Below, piece by piece: positions 22,402 to 33,900 of a DNA stretch of 64,000 nucleotides. The DNA lies in the NCBI RefSeq assembly GCF_963675165.1, contig NC_087390.1, positions 3,300,001 through 3,364,000 on the forward strand. Reading direction: 5' to 3'. The position numbers and the translations under genes are program-made. Numbering within the stretch: the first letter of the stretch is position 1; every line of letters begins with the position of its first letter. Below the pieces are notes generated by a model that ran no database searches, was not told where the DNA came from, and worked only from the letters and a program-made list of their open reading frames with translations. The stretch is from Halichondria panicea. Taxonomy: Eukaryota; Porifera; Demospongiae; Suberitida; Halichondriidae.

Positions 22402-23531
22402 TTACACTGCAGTCTCGGGATGATCATGCTCAGTTCCAGGCAAATCGAAAGAAAAATCTGTAATTGTGTCTTGACCATTAAATGAAACGGATGCTAGTTT
22501 TGCAACACTCAGCAAAGACAACTCATCTACAGCATCATTGTCAGCCGCTCCGACCAACTTTCGCAGTATGAAAGCATTTGCAGTCAAGGTAACATTCTCT
22601 CCATCATCGACCTTGAAAATGAGCCTTGCTAACAGAGAACTACTGCAATTGTCATACCTCTGAGCAACTTCACAACTTAAACAGCGTCCATGGATTGGCG
22701 GGCTACCAGGACCAGGCTCAACGTAACCATTGCACCCTTCTTCGATAGGAACTCCATCACACAAACAACAGTAGCATTCATTATCTGTCCACCTGTAGTG
22801 ATATTGTCTGTATCCAACTTCATTACTTGCCCAATGTCATCCACCTTCTCAATCGTTGATCCGTTTTTACGCATACTCAGATATTTGTTGCCACTAAATT
22901 CTTTAACCATAAATCCGGAAAACAAATAGCACTCTCCTACAAACACTGTTCCAACGAAATCTCCCCACACTGTGACCCGTCCAACACCACTGCCATCTGA
23001 AACGCTGACATCTTGCTTGATGTAACCACCGTCAAAAAACTCTCTTTGGCAAACTTGATGGACCTTTACACGGATCGTCACTACATCGAAAACACATCTA
23101 TCTTCTAATGCTGCAATTAATATTTCTGGGACAACACCATCATCAAAGTCAATGTTTGTAGTGTCGAGTTGTTTTGAGCTGTGTGCAATTTCACTGCTGG
23201 ACTTCAATACAATTTCCATTCTGTCTCCCCTCATTGCTCTCTTTACCTGACAGTCCCTGATCTCCACAGTCTCTTTGGCACCCTTGAACTTCTTCAAAAT
23301 ATCCAGCTGTCTTTCCGAAAATGATAACAATCGACATGTCTGCTTACCATCACTTGCATTTCCATCAAAATATTTGCTCTTTCGGCCTTTCTTGATTGGT
23401 GATAAGGAAGTTAATACACATCGAATAGTTGCACTTGGGATTGGATCATTACCAATGTCATCGAAGTCAGTAACTTCCCGTGGTCTTTTTTTTGCCATGC
23501 TAATGTTGGTTGATCTGCAGTTGAACAACAT
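22402..23531 (-). pseudogene. RPA1-like OB-fold protein, one frameshift
   Basis: Minus strand. The first frame (23531 to about 22738) begins with a lysine-rich tail (MAKKRPREV at an internal Met). It carries the single-strand-DNA-binding OB-fold of the RPA70 type: KQDVSVSDGSGVGRVTVW, then VGECYLFSGFMVKEFSGNKY. NATVVCVMEFLSKKG then needs to join CNGYVEP and GRCLSCEVAQRYDNC, the zinc ribbon of the third OB domain, which is in the next frame (to 22402). A single missing base near 22738 explains the break. RPA-like genes are often linked to Helentrons, and this one lies just past the Helentron tail, on the opposite strand. A second relic is at 41476-42065. Confidence 0.78.
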
Positions 23532-23690
23532 TTTTATTATAATTATTACGAAATCATTATTATGATGCTACACAAACTACATTCAGAGCATATAAAAAAA
23601 TGCAATTTTCATTTACTTGCACTAAAAACTTGTCAAATCCTCAATATGAAGCTGCTACAATGAAAGTTTAAAACCTGCATTCAGTTGTAC

Positions 23691-24368
23691 CAAGGGCGTA
23701 TACAGAGAAGAGGGCATGCAACTCACTATGTACCCTATGTACTCATCCGATTTCGTATCAGAGACCGGATATGCTAAAAATAGAATCCATTATACGGACG
23801 TGAACAAGTGGGCGGTGTTGTTTACGGAGTTATAATTATGGGCGTGTACATCAGAGCTGCCTAGCCTTTGCTAGCTAGCTAGCTAACAGTAGAGTATTAT
23901 TTTAGAGACGTGTCATGACCAGTCCTAGTCCAAGACAACCCCTTCGAGCGGGAAGTTAAGTGCTGGGCGCATTGTTAAGAAGTACCAGAGACTCAGGAAG
24001 ACAGGTTTATTGTACCTAGGTTTCATCTTCTTGGAGTTGCAACTGTTGGATGGTTTGCCTTTGACACTGCTAGTACGAGCCATACTGCTGCTGAGAACTA
24101 GTTTTACTCTGCTGCAATCGAGCTAGCTAGCTAGCACAGATATAAAAAAGACTTTGATTTACCTTGTCACAAGGTAAATCAAAGTCTTTTTTATATCTGT
24201 GCTAGCTAGCTAGCTCGATTGCAGCAGAGTAAAACTAGTTCTCAGGCTTGTGCGGTCAAAGATTACGCGTGGGCGTTTTGTGGGCAGTTCTAAAAATAGC
24301 TCAATAGGAAGTCGGATGATTTTGAGAATTGGGCGAGTTGCATGCTCTCTTCTCTGTATACGCCCTTG
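23691..24368. mobile_element. 678-bp inverted-repeat element with 7-bp duplication
   Basis: Ends are inverted repeats of about 34 bp (CAAGGGCGTATACAGAGAAG at 23691; reversed at the right end). GTTGTAC is duplicated at 23684-23690 and 24369-24375. The downstream tandem copies at 24673 and 24974 have the uninterrupted sequence CATTCAGTTGTACACTCAA, which is a natural empty site. It is non-autonomous and contains the perfect hairpin at 24091-24245. Confidence 0.85.
24091..24245. repeat. Perfect 76-bp hairpin with 3-nt loop
   Basis: Arms 24091-24166 and 24170-24245 are exact reverse complements, separated only by TCA. The arm contains GCTAGCTAGCTAGC and TATAAAAAAGACTTTG. If real it would form a long cruciform or a double-stranded transcript. 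Confidence 0.9.
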
Positions 24369-24375
24369 GTTGTAC

Positions 24376-25160
24376 ACTCAAATAAAATGTTATACACGTC
24401 CACTCACTTGTACTGTGTCTATAGGCTGTATCAGTAGCCGCAGTCAGTCGCCGATCTTCCAGTTAAAACTCTTCGATCCGTCCACTCACTTGCACTGTAT
24501 CAGTAGCTGCAGTTGAACAACATTTTTATTAATTACGAAATCATTATTATGATGCTACAAACTACATTCAGAGCACATAAAAAATGCAATTTTCATTCAC
24601 TTGCACTAAAGAACTTGTCAAATCCTCAATATGAAGCTGCTACATGCAATGAAAGTTTAAAACCTGCATTCAGTTGTACACTCAAATAAAATGTTATACA
24701 CGTCCACTCACTTGTACTGTGTCTATAGACTGTATCAGTAGCCGCAGTCAGTCGCCGATCTTCCAGTTAAAACTCTTCGATCCGTCCACTCACTTGCACT
24801 GTATCAGTAGCTGCAGTTGAACAACATTTTTATTAATTACGAAATCATTATTATGATGCTACAAACTACATTCAGAGCACATAAAAAATGCAATTTTCAT
24901 TCACTTGCACTAAAGAACTTGTCAAATCCTCAATATGAAGCTGCTACAATGAAAGTTTAAAACCTGCATTCAGTTGTACACTCAATAAAATGCTATACAC
25001 GTCCACTCACTTGTACTGTGTCTATAGACTGTATCAGTAGCCACAGTCAGTCGCCGATCTTCCAGTTAAAACTCTTCGATCCTTCCACTCACTTGCACTG
25101 TATCTAGATCTATATAGCCTGTATCAGTAGCTGCAGTCTCCGATCTTCCCAGACAGTTAA
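24376..25160. repeat. About 300-bp tandem repeats derived from the RPA-like gene promoter region
   Basis: At least two full copies plus partial ones of a unit that contains CTGCAGTTGAACAACATTTT (the start region of the RPA-like gene at 23517-23531 in reverse), TCATTATTATGATGCTACA, AAATGCAATTTTCATT and CAGTCGCCGATCTTCCAG. Units are 95% or more alike by eye. Thus the 5' flank and first codons of the RPA-like gene were amplified in tandem, without the gene body. Confidence 0.8.
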
Positions 25161-25927
25161 AACAATCCAAAATAATGAAGTTTAGCTCAATGAGTTCTGC
25201 TTTTATAACAGTCTAGCCGCGCTGCGCAGAGCTAAACCACAACGGCGTGCACTTTCTTCGAACGCTTCTTTGCTGTACTGTATGATCATTACACATGCGC
25301 ACAACCGGAGAAGGTTGGATAGGATCACGTGTAAGAAGAGAAGCACCACTTTTTTGCTGAGCTGGCACAGAAATGGACAAGGATTTTCTATGTAAACTTC
25401 TAGGTGTTGCACGGTCATTGGAGACTGAAGGCGACATTTACTTATCTCTCTGGCTACTTTGAATATAAAACTTTCATTAATCAACCCGATCCCCATCTAT
25501 TCTGGCGGGTACCAGGTACAGTGTAGTGTTTACCAGATTCTTGCCAGCCAGTACAGTGCAAGCTACATACAGCACCGCTTATTCTACCCTATAGTCTTGG
25601 TCCAACCAGACAACAGACACAGCTAGTCAGATGTTATAAGCTTAGCAAAGTATTATGTACATGTAGCCATAACTTTTTTACAGTTGCTCGGTATCTATGG
25701 TAACGTGAGCAAAACGTCACATGACAGGGCCAACCTCCTCTGCACTACGGCCATAACCACGTGGTTTTATCATTACTGAAGACTTGAAGCTAGGCCTGAA
25801 GGAACGACTGACTGGATCAAGATGCCCTTTTCAAAACCTTGTCCCCAATGTGTGGGTGAGGTCCATATCAGGACACTCAAATGCCCACCGGGTGTGGCCA
25901 TATTCTGCGAAATAGTAAGTCCCTTAC

Positions 25928-27197
25928 TAGCGATGTCAGACCGATTTTCATTTTTGCTATTTCTAACTCCTATGTATTACTATCTCTTTTGAACACTCTA
26001 GGCAAACCAGAAAAACTTTACTGCACTGGATTTGGTCAAGCAAATGCAGAGATACAGAGTTTTGAAGAACACTAGTCAGGGAAAAATTCGTACAAAAATT
26101 TACCGCATTTTAATGTACTTGGGCGGGACTTATGAAATTTGTTGTTAATACCGGAAATGATCTTAAAGTTAGCATATCTGCTGAACCGCTTGGTCTATTC
26201 TCTTTTAAAAAAGTATGAAATGGACACTCAGGACTCAGGAGTTGACATTGTAACCATTTGATATCTATTATGAAGTTTATAATGTTTCTGTAATGTATAT
26301 CTTTATGATGTCCCTATAATAGTATGATGTCTCCTGCTTCAGAGAGTTCTTTTGGATTTAAAGTAACCATGCTATCTTTTCTTTCATACAGTATATTGTA
26401 TCATGTTTCAGAACTCTCATCAATGTCCACCTTACGCTTGTATCTGTTTCTTGATCTTTATAAGCAATTTTTCTGTCAATTTCATTTGGTCTAAATAATT
26501 CGTTTTTAGTGTGATGTAGATTTAAGGCCATACAACTATAAATCTATGATACAACTCTGTTGACAGCTTCTAATTAATACAGTAGATTACTCTTGTCTTT
26601 TTTGTGTGCAAATTGAATCAGTTCTTGCAATTTAATAGTTTTGGTAGATTACATTGTTGTCCCTGGAATTCTCTCCAATCTTTCTTGTTTCTTTTCAACA
26701 GAGGCTTTCAGATTGCTTCAATAATTACTTTCAGTAACTTCTAAGAACTTCTAAGAAATAAATACAGCTATTGGTACACTTGGCTTGATTTTACTGCATT
26801 TCTATTCTCAGCTCCACCCATCTATCCATGCAATATGTGATTCCGCAAGAAATAAAAGCTTATTGTAGCAACTTTTTGCATAATCTGGAGAGAGTTAGAG
26901 ATGAAAGACATGCTCACTTGTGTTTTTGTTCATTTTCATGTTTGGTTGCCAAAATGATGATCACCTTTGAGAAAAAATCACACACAAAACAAGCATCAAA
27001 TGCTAAAATCATAAAAAACTGTTATAAAAATCAAATTCTACGCTATTTTTTACCCCTGGGAACAACTGTTGTTTGCTAGACTCTTCCAGGGCTTGCGGAA
27101 AGCCCCTTCTTGTTCACTCACTTTCTGGTCCCGTTTTTTACCATTGAATTACTGTAAGAAAATACGCCCACGCACTACTTCCGGTCTGACATCTCTA
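25928..27197. mobile_element. 1.27-kb hAT-like element in Helentron copy 2
   Basis: Inverted ends TAGCGATGTCAGACCG / TAGAGATGTCAGACCG (16 bp, one difference) and a duplication of CCCTTAC at 25921-25927 and 27198-27204. Copy 1 (AGTCCCTTACTGTACG at 3602) shows the empty site. TAGNG ends with a 7-8-bp duplication fit hAT. The interior has no recognisable transposase; an open frame at 26828-27079 is not identifiable. Confidence 0.78.
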
Positions 27198-27517
27198 CCC
27201 TTACTGTTACTGTAGAATCAAGGTTACGTAGAAAGCGCAATGCAGCATCTACAACTGTATATAGAGCTTTAGAAAGGCTTTAGAAACATCAAGCAACGCT
27301 GAAAAACGACTAAAACTAGAGTGTCACCATGCTAACAAAAACCGAAGCTTAGAATCACCCGAGACAAGTCGTAAGCGTATAAAGCTTCAATGTGAACGCA
27401 CAGCTTGTAGACACTCCAATGTGTCTATACACATTAACTCTTTCATTGATAAAACGAAGCAGGGCCCTGACTTCGTCTGCGTATCGTGTCATTGCTTAAC
27501 GTATAGACAATCTGTTA

Positions 27518-27812
27518 GGCCATGCAAAGTCAATTTGTAGTTTCTCAGGCCCTCCAGCTTGGAAATTGACAGCTTTACAAAAAAGTTAAATATCACGTGA
27601 CCTTAAATTAAAGGCACTAAAAGAAAAGAAAAGGATAAATTTGTATGGTTTTTTATCATGAATATAATTATGACTAAAATTAATAGGTAAAAATTATGCA
27701 CTTCCGCTTATTGAGGAAGTTAGGGGTGTGTTTTCAATTAAAATTCTATGAATATCATTATCATTGCCTCAATCCGCTTGCTATTTTAGACTACAAATTG
27801 ACTTTGCTTGGC
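27518..27812. mobile_element. 295-bp MITE in Helentron copy 2
   Basis: Inverted ends with CCATGCAAAGTCAATTTGTAG on the left and the reverse of CCAAGCAAAGTCAATTTGTAG on the right. TTA flanks both sides (27515-27517 and 27813-27815), a Harbinger-like target. Without it the reading joins to match copy 1 around 4310-4330. Confidence 0.75.
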
Positions 27813-30800
27813 TTTATATTGCTTGCCACTAGTAAGTGTACACCAAGGTAAAAAAGTCCTTGTTAAATACAGTTTTAGGTAATGATACTCTGTATGCTAG
27901 TTTTAAGGGTAAGTATTGGATATGCATTACTTGTCATCGTCAGCTGTCTAGAGGATGCATGCCTATACAATCCCTAGCAAAAAATGTGTCATTAGCTTCT
28001 GTATGAGCTTGCCTGTTTAAACAAACTAGAGACAAGATTGCTATGTCTCAGAGTAGCATTTATGAAAATGGTTGCCCTTCCAATAAACTGGCTTAAAGCA
28101 AACCACCCCCATTATGCTAGCAATACTGAATGGTTGGAAACACAGAATAAATGGACATAGATTTGTTTGTTGATTGTGCTGATGACCTTTCTGGTAATAA
28201 ACAACATCCAAAACTGCTGTTTCTGAAAAAGGTGTTGCTACTAATGTCTCATATAAAATAGCTGTCTAGAGGATGCATGCCTATACAATCCCTAGCAAAC
28301 AATTTGTCATTAGCTTCTGTACCCCCTGAGCTTGCCTGTTTGAACAAACTAGAGACAAGATTTCTATGTCTCAGAGTAGCATTTATGAAAATGGTTGCCC
28401 TTCCATCTGTTAAACAAAGGTGTATCCATGGTCCTGCTGTAAATGTTCCTTTGAAGTTAGACAGTGTTGTTCAAACATTACCTAGGTTACCTGATCAAAG
28501 TCAGCTTGTCCAACAAAAGAATATTAGAATACAAAGCCATATGTACCAGTACATTACTCCTGAGAAAATTTTTAGTTCCCTAAACTGGCTTAAAGCAAAC
28601 CACCCCCATTATGCTAGCTACTGAATGGTTGGAAAACACAGAATAAATGGACATAGATTTGTTTGTTGATTGTGCTGATGACCTTTCTGGTAATAAACAA
28701 CATCCAAAACTGGGTAAACCTGTTTCTGAAAAAGGTGTTGCTAGTAATGTCTCATATAAAATATCTTTGAAGGGTGTTAGTTCCTCCTTGCCTGGAGATA
28801 GAGTAGCTGCCTCAGCAAATTTGAAAGCCCACAATTCCCACCAAGGTAGTGATTTGTCTGGGTTAGTTCCTTTGAAGTTTGCTACTCCTTGTGTAATGGC
28901 TGCTACTAGATGTTTGGATACTTTTACCTCTAGCTGTAATTTGACTGTTCATAATGTGCCAGGATATGGAGATTGCTTATTTTGGGCAGTAGCTTACCAG
29001 CTAAATGCCAACACTGTGTGCAGTGCCAGTGCCCCTGAACTAAGACAGGTGGTAGCCTCTTACATAGAAAACCGTAGTGACCGGTTCAGCAGCTTTTTAG
29101 CTGGATCTCAGCCCTCTAGTAACCCATATGACAATGATACTGAGGTTCCCAGTGTTGAAGATACATGCATTGATAGTATGACTGATCCTGATTTGCAGTT
29201 ACTATAGGCAGGTGGACTAAATCTTGAAAGGCTTAGACACGGTGCCTGGGATAACCTATGCAATAGCTGACATCTTCTCTGTTACCATCAATGTGTATGC
29301 TGCTAATGAACACAGATGTAATATTCTTACAGTTAAGCCTGAGGTATTTGTGATGTAACTACTCCACACCCTACCAACTGTTCTTAACTTTGCCACAGCT
29401 AGACATCATTTACTTATTAGATATTCTCATTTATCTCTTTTCTTTACATACTATCAAAATGGCTCTACTTTATTTGAGGTTAACATTGGACTCATCATGT
29501 AATGGCACTTTGTAGGCCTTGATGTGGTACCTAAGCTAAATGAACCTGCTATCGCTTAGAGTCATCTGCAGGTTCATCTCGTAGTGCACAGAGTATATCT
29601 ACCAGTACTCTTGACAAGAATGTTGATACCACTAGTTGTGATGATGATACTGTATCTCCTGAATTTGAAATTGATGATAAAACATTTGATGAAGGTGATG
29701 AGCATACCAGACAGATTACAGGTGGTCCTACAGCTAGTATGATGTCCATTGAAAACCCTGAAGCATTGCAGAGATAGTGTGCCTAGCACCGGGTGAAAAC
29801 CAAAAACCGTTGTACATAATGTCTGACACTAATTCTGAGGCTATGAGTAACACTGAAACCAGTGCATTTTATACAGCCTCTTGCTAGATTATCTCTGCCT
29901 GGTTTCAACCATGACTGCGATAGGGTTAAACATTCATTTAAGCATTCTTATTGTACTGTTGTACTGTGGCTTGGCCAATCACTTGCAAGTGATCCATTTT
30001 GCTATGACTCTAATGATTCCAATGATTCAAATGACTCAAAGTGCTTATTTTTAACTGTTCCTGGTTCCTGTTGAAGGCTAAGAATATCTACCGCTGCAGT
30101 GAGTTAAATCCAATCATGCATGGTGAGTCTCCATGCAGTGTGTGTATAGCATTAAAAAAATGCAAAGCAGTGTACAATGCATGTACAGTACCAGTTGCCC
30201 ATGCTCCCTTACTGAATATTTCTCGTAATTAATTAATGAGTTATAATATATACTGTCATCTTTACACACACACTGACTTGCAGTTCCCAAGAAAATTGAT
30301 GAACACCGACAAACTACTTGGTCTACACATGTAGAAACACAATTCGCATTTTACAACTGTTACAGTACATCACACACAAGAATTACAAAATATACATGAC
30401 TCAGTGACACCGCAAATGAAGTAAAGATGATCAAACTACCTAAATTGGTCACACACATGAAGACCTCAATTTCATTCATTGTCTTTAACTTGCTTTTTGG
30501 CAAATTATAATTATCTGTACATCACTCACAAGAAAACGATAACGAACTACATGAACTCTAATTGTAATGGTGCCTCATCAGTGACACAGGAAACATTTAT
30601 TCCCAATGCTTGGAAAAACCAACATCTTGGCATCTTGCCCAACTTTAACTGTGGCCAACCACCCGTTTTCCAAATTGAATATTTATTCAGGTCTCGCTAT
30701 CCTCACCTTCAACTAATGCCTCCTCCATTTTGTGTTTTTGTATTTCACCAAAATACAGCAGTCAATAATATTTTGTTTTTACACTTACGTTTTTACACTT

Positions 30801-30929
30801 ACTTTTATACTTTATTGTATTTTTCAGTATTGAACATTCATCATGCATTATTTCCACTATACTACTCTAACTAAACTACCCAGCATTAAACCATCACGTA
30901 CATTCAGTTCATCATCACATGTCCACATG

Positions 30930-33900
30930 ATTTTTGTATCCTTCATACAACAAGTTATTTGTTGATGTTAAAGCTTGAACTTGCTACCTAACTACACTCG
31001 GCCTTTATTCGATATAAACTACGTATTTACAGTTGCAGTGATTCCTTACCAGGAACAATGGAAAAGGGTCACTAAGGTAGAAAGCTACAATTGTGTCTCG
31101 TTTGTTAGCTCTTTGCTTGACTCTGAATCCAGCACCAATAAGCCATACTTCTCTAACACTCCTGGCTTCTTTGCTGTGATCCTACTCCACAGTACATCTC
31201 ATGTAGCCTCATGACTCCAGTTCACTCTATAGTTTTATTGCTCCTGAGTTGCTGTCCTAGACATACATACTAGTTTCTTACAATCATGTCATCAGCCTAG
31301 GGTTTGCACTTTAGTGCTCTAGTTTGTTTGTTTGTAACGAGTATATCTACTCACCTGGATGCGATAACACTGCATTTACAGCATAGATAGTCTTCACACA
31401 ACAATATCTTGGTGTAAATAGTGGCAGATTTTGATGTTAAAGCTTCTTTGTCGAGTAAAAGCGAGCAAAAGCTAAGAAGCTTAAACTTGCCACGTGGCCT
31501 TGAGTCAAGGTACGGGATCACTTCAGCTGAAAATACGTAGTCAAGGCTTGATTATGTATTTTCAGCTGAAGTGATCCCGTACCAGGAACAATTGTCAAGA
31601 AAGTAGAATTGTGACTGGTTGTTGACTGACTCTGGATCCTATACGTACTCCAGCCTGGAAGGAGCCATACTTCTCTTAGTCTAAGACTCCAGGCTTCTTT
31701 GCTGTGATCCCAGTCCATAGTGCATGTCTCATGCATGTACGTTGTTAGTTTAGTTTTATTGCTCTTGAGTTGCTGTGCTAGCGCATGCTAGTCATACATG
31801 CTACATGCACTGCATTATCACTCTTCTGGTTTCTTTATTATCACGTCACCAGCCGAGGGTTTGCACTTTAGTGCTCTAGTTTGTTTGTTTGTTTGTGATG
31901 GGCTTTTCTACTCACCTGGATGTCACAGCACTGCGTTTACAGAATGGATAGCCTTCACACAACAATATCTTGATTTAAATAGTGTCAGATTTTGATGTTA
32001 AAGCTTCTTTGTCGAGCAAAAGCTAAGAACCTTGTGACTAGGTCTGCTTACCTGGATGTTCTACCACTGCGTTTACAGCATGAGTAGCCTCCACACAACA
32101 AGTTAGTACTTTTGATAGTGACAGCTTTCGGTGTTAAAGCTCCTTTGTCTAATAAAAGCGAGCAAAATGTAGCTTGAACAGAACTTGCACATGCGTTACT
32201 TATAGCTGAAGTGATCCTGTACCAAGAACGATGGAACAGGGTCACTAAAGTAGAAAGCTGTATATACCAGGAACAATGGAACAGGGTCACTAAAGTAGAA
32301 GCTTGAATTATAGCTCCTGCTGCTGACTGGGATCCTACTCCATGCAGAACCTGGAGCCATACTTTTCTGAGACTCCAGGATTCTTTACTGTGATCCTAAT
32401 CCACAGTGCATAATTGTATCTATAGTTCCACTACCTGTTCTCAAATGTTTCAGCATGCCTCCAGTCTGGTTTAGTCCTGAGTTGCTGTGCAAGTCATGCC
32501 AGTGCATGATGATGATAACATTATAACAACATCACTATAATATATGCACTGCATTATATCAGTCTTCTGGTTTCTTTATAATCATGTCACCAGCCGAGGG
32601 TTTGCACTTCAGTGCTCTAGTTTGTTTGTTTGTTTGTTTGTCACAGGTATATCTACTTGCCTGGATGCCACAGCACTGCGTTTACAGCATGGATAGCCTT
32701 CACACAACAATATCTTGATTTAAATAGTGGCAGATTTTGCTGTTAAAGCTTCTTTGTCGAGCAAAAGCTAAGAAGCTTGAATAAGCTTGTGACTAGGTCT
32801 GCTTACCTGGATGCTCTAGCACTGCGTTTACAGCATGAGTAGCCTCCACACAACAAGTTAGTACTTTTGATAGTGAGTGTTAAAGCTCCTTTGTCTAATA
32901 AAAGCGAGCAAAATGTAGCTTGAACAGAACTTGCACATGCGTTACTTATAACTGAAGTGATCCTGTACCAAAAAAACGATGGAACAGGGTCACTAAAGTA
33001 GAAGCTTGAATTATAGCTCCTGCTGCTGACTGGGATCCTACTCCATGCAGAACCTGGAGCCATACTTCTCTGAGACTCCAGGCTTCTTTACTGTGATCCT
33101 AATCCACAGTGCATATATCTATAGTACCACTACCTGTTCTCAAATGTTTCAGCATGCCTCCAGTCTGGTTTAGTTTTATTGCTCCTGAGTTGCTGTGCAA
33201 GTCATGCATGATGATTATAACAACATCACTATATGCACTGCATTATATCAGTCTTCTGGTTTCTTTATAATCATGTCACCAGCTGAGGGTTTGCACTTTA
33301 GTGCTCTAGTTTGTCTGTTTGTTTGTTTGTTTGTATTAAACAAGTATATCTACTCACCTGGATGCCATAGCACTGCGTTTACAGCATAGATAGGCTTCAC
33401 ACAACAATATCTTGGTTTGAATTGTGGCAGATTTTGATGTTAAAGCTTCTTTGTCGAGCAAAAGCTAAGAAGCTTGAATAAGCTTGTGACTAGGTCTGCT
33501 TACCTGGATGTTCTAGCACTGCGTTTACAGCATGAGTAGCCTCCACACAACAAGTTAGTACTTTTGATAGTGGCAGCTTTCGGTGTTAAAGCTTCTTTGT
33601 CTAATAAAAGCGAGCAAAATGTAGCTTGAACAGAACTTGCACATGCGTTACTTATAACTCAAGTGATCCTGTACCAAGAACGATGGAACAGGGTCACCAA
33701 AGTAGAAAGCTGTATATACCAGGAACAATGGAACAGGGTCACTAAAGTAGAAGCTTGAATTATAGCTCCTGCTGCTGACTGGGATCCTACTCCATGCAGA
33801 ACCTGGAGCCATACTTCTCTGAGACTCCAGGCTTCTTTACTGTGATCCTAATCCACAGTGCATATATCTATAGTACCACTATAATTATGTTCTCAAATGT

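Larger units (their letters stand above)
25745..30125 (+). pseudogene. Helentron copy 2, decayed and internally deleted
   Basis: Homologous to copy 1 from ACCACGTGGTTTTATCATTA onward: zinc-ribbon start at 25822, remnants of the KRRKLE repeats near 27350, DUF6570-like region (28262-28620), OTU region (28647-29340, Cys motif NVPGYGDCLFWAV) and the pre-Rep block (29600-29850). At about 29850 it jumps straight to the 3' tail (GAAACCAGTGCATTTTATACAG), so Rep, helicase and endonuclease have been deleted. A tandem partial duplication (27940-28260 against 28262-28770) and two insertions (25928-27197, 27518-27812) add damage. It serves as the reference that fixes the insertion sites in copy 1. Confidence 0.85.

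Noticed and set aside
26828-27079. Possible transposase in the 1.27-kb hAT-like element
   Set aside because: Only 83 codons, without RNase-H-type or BED-finger motifs.
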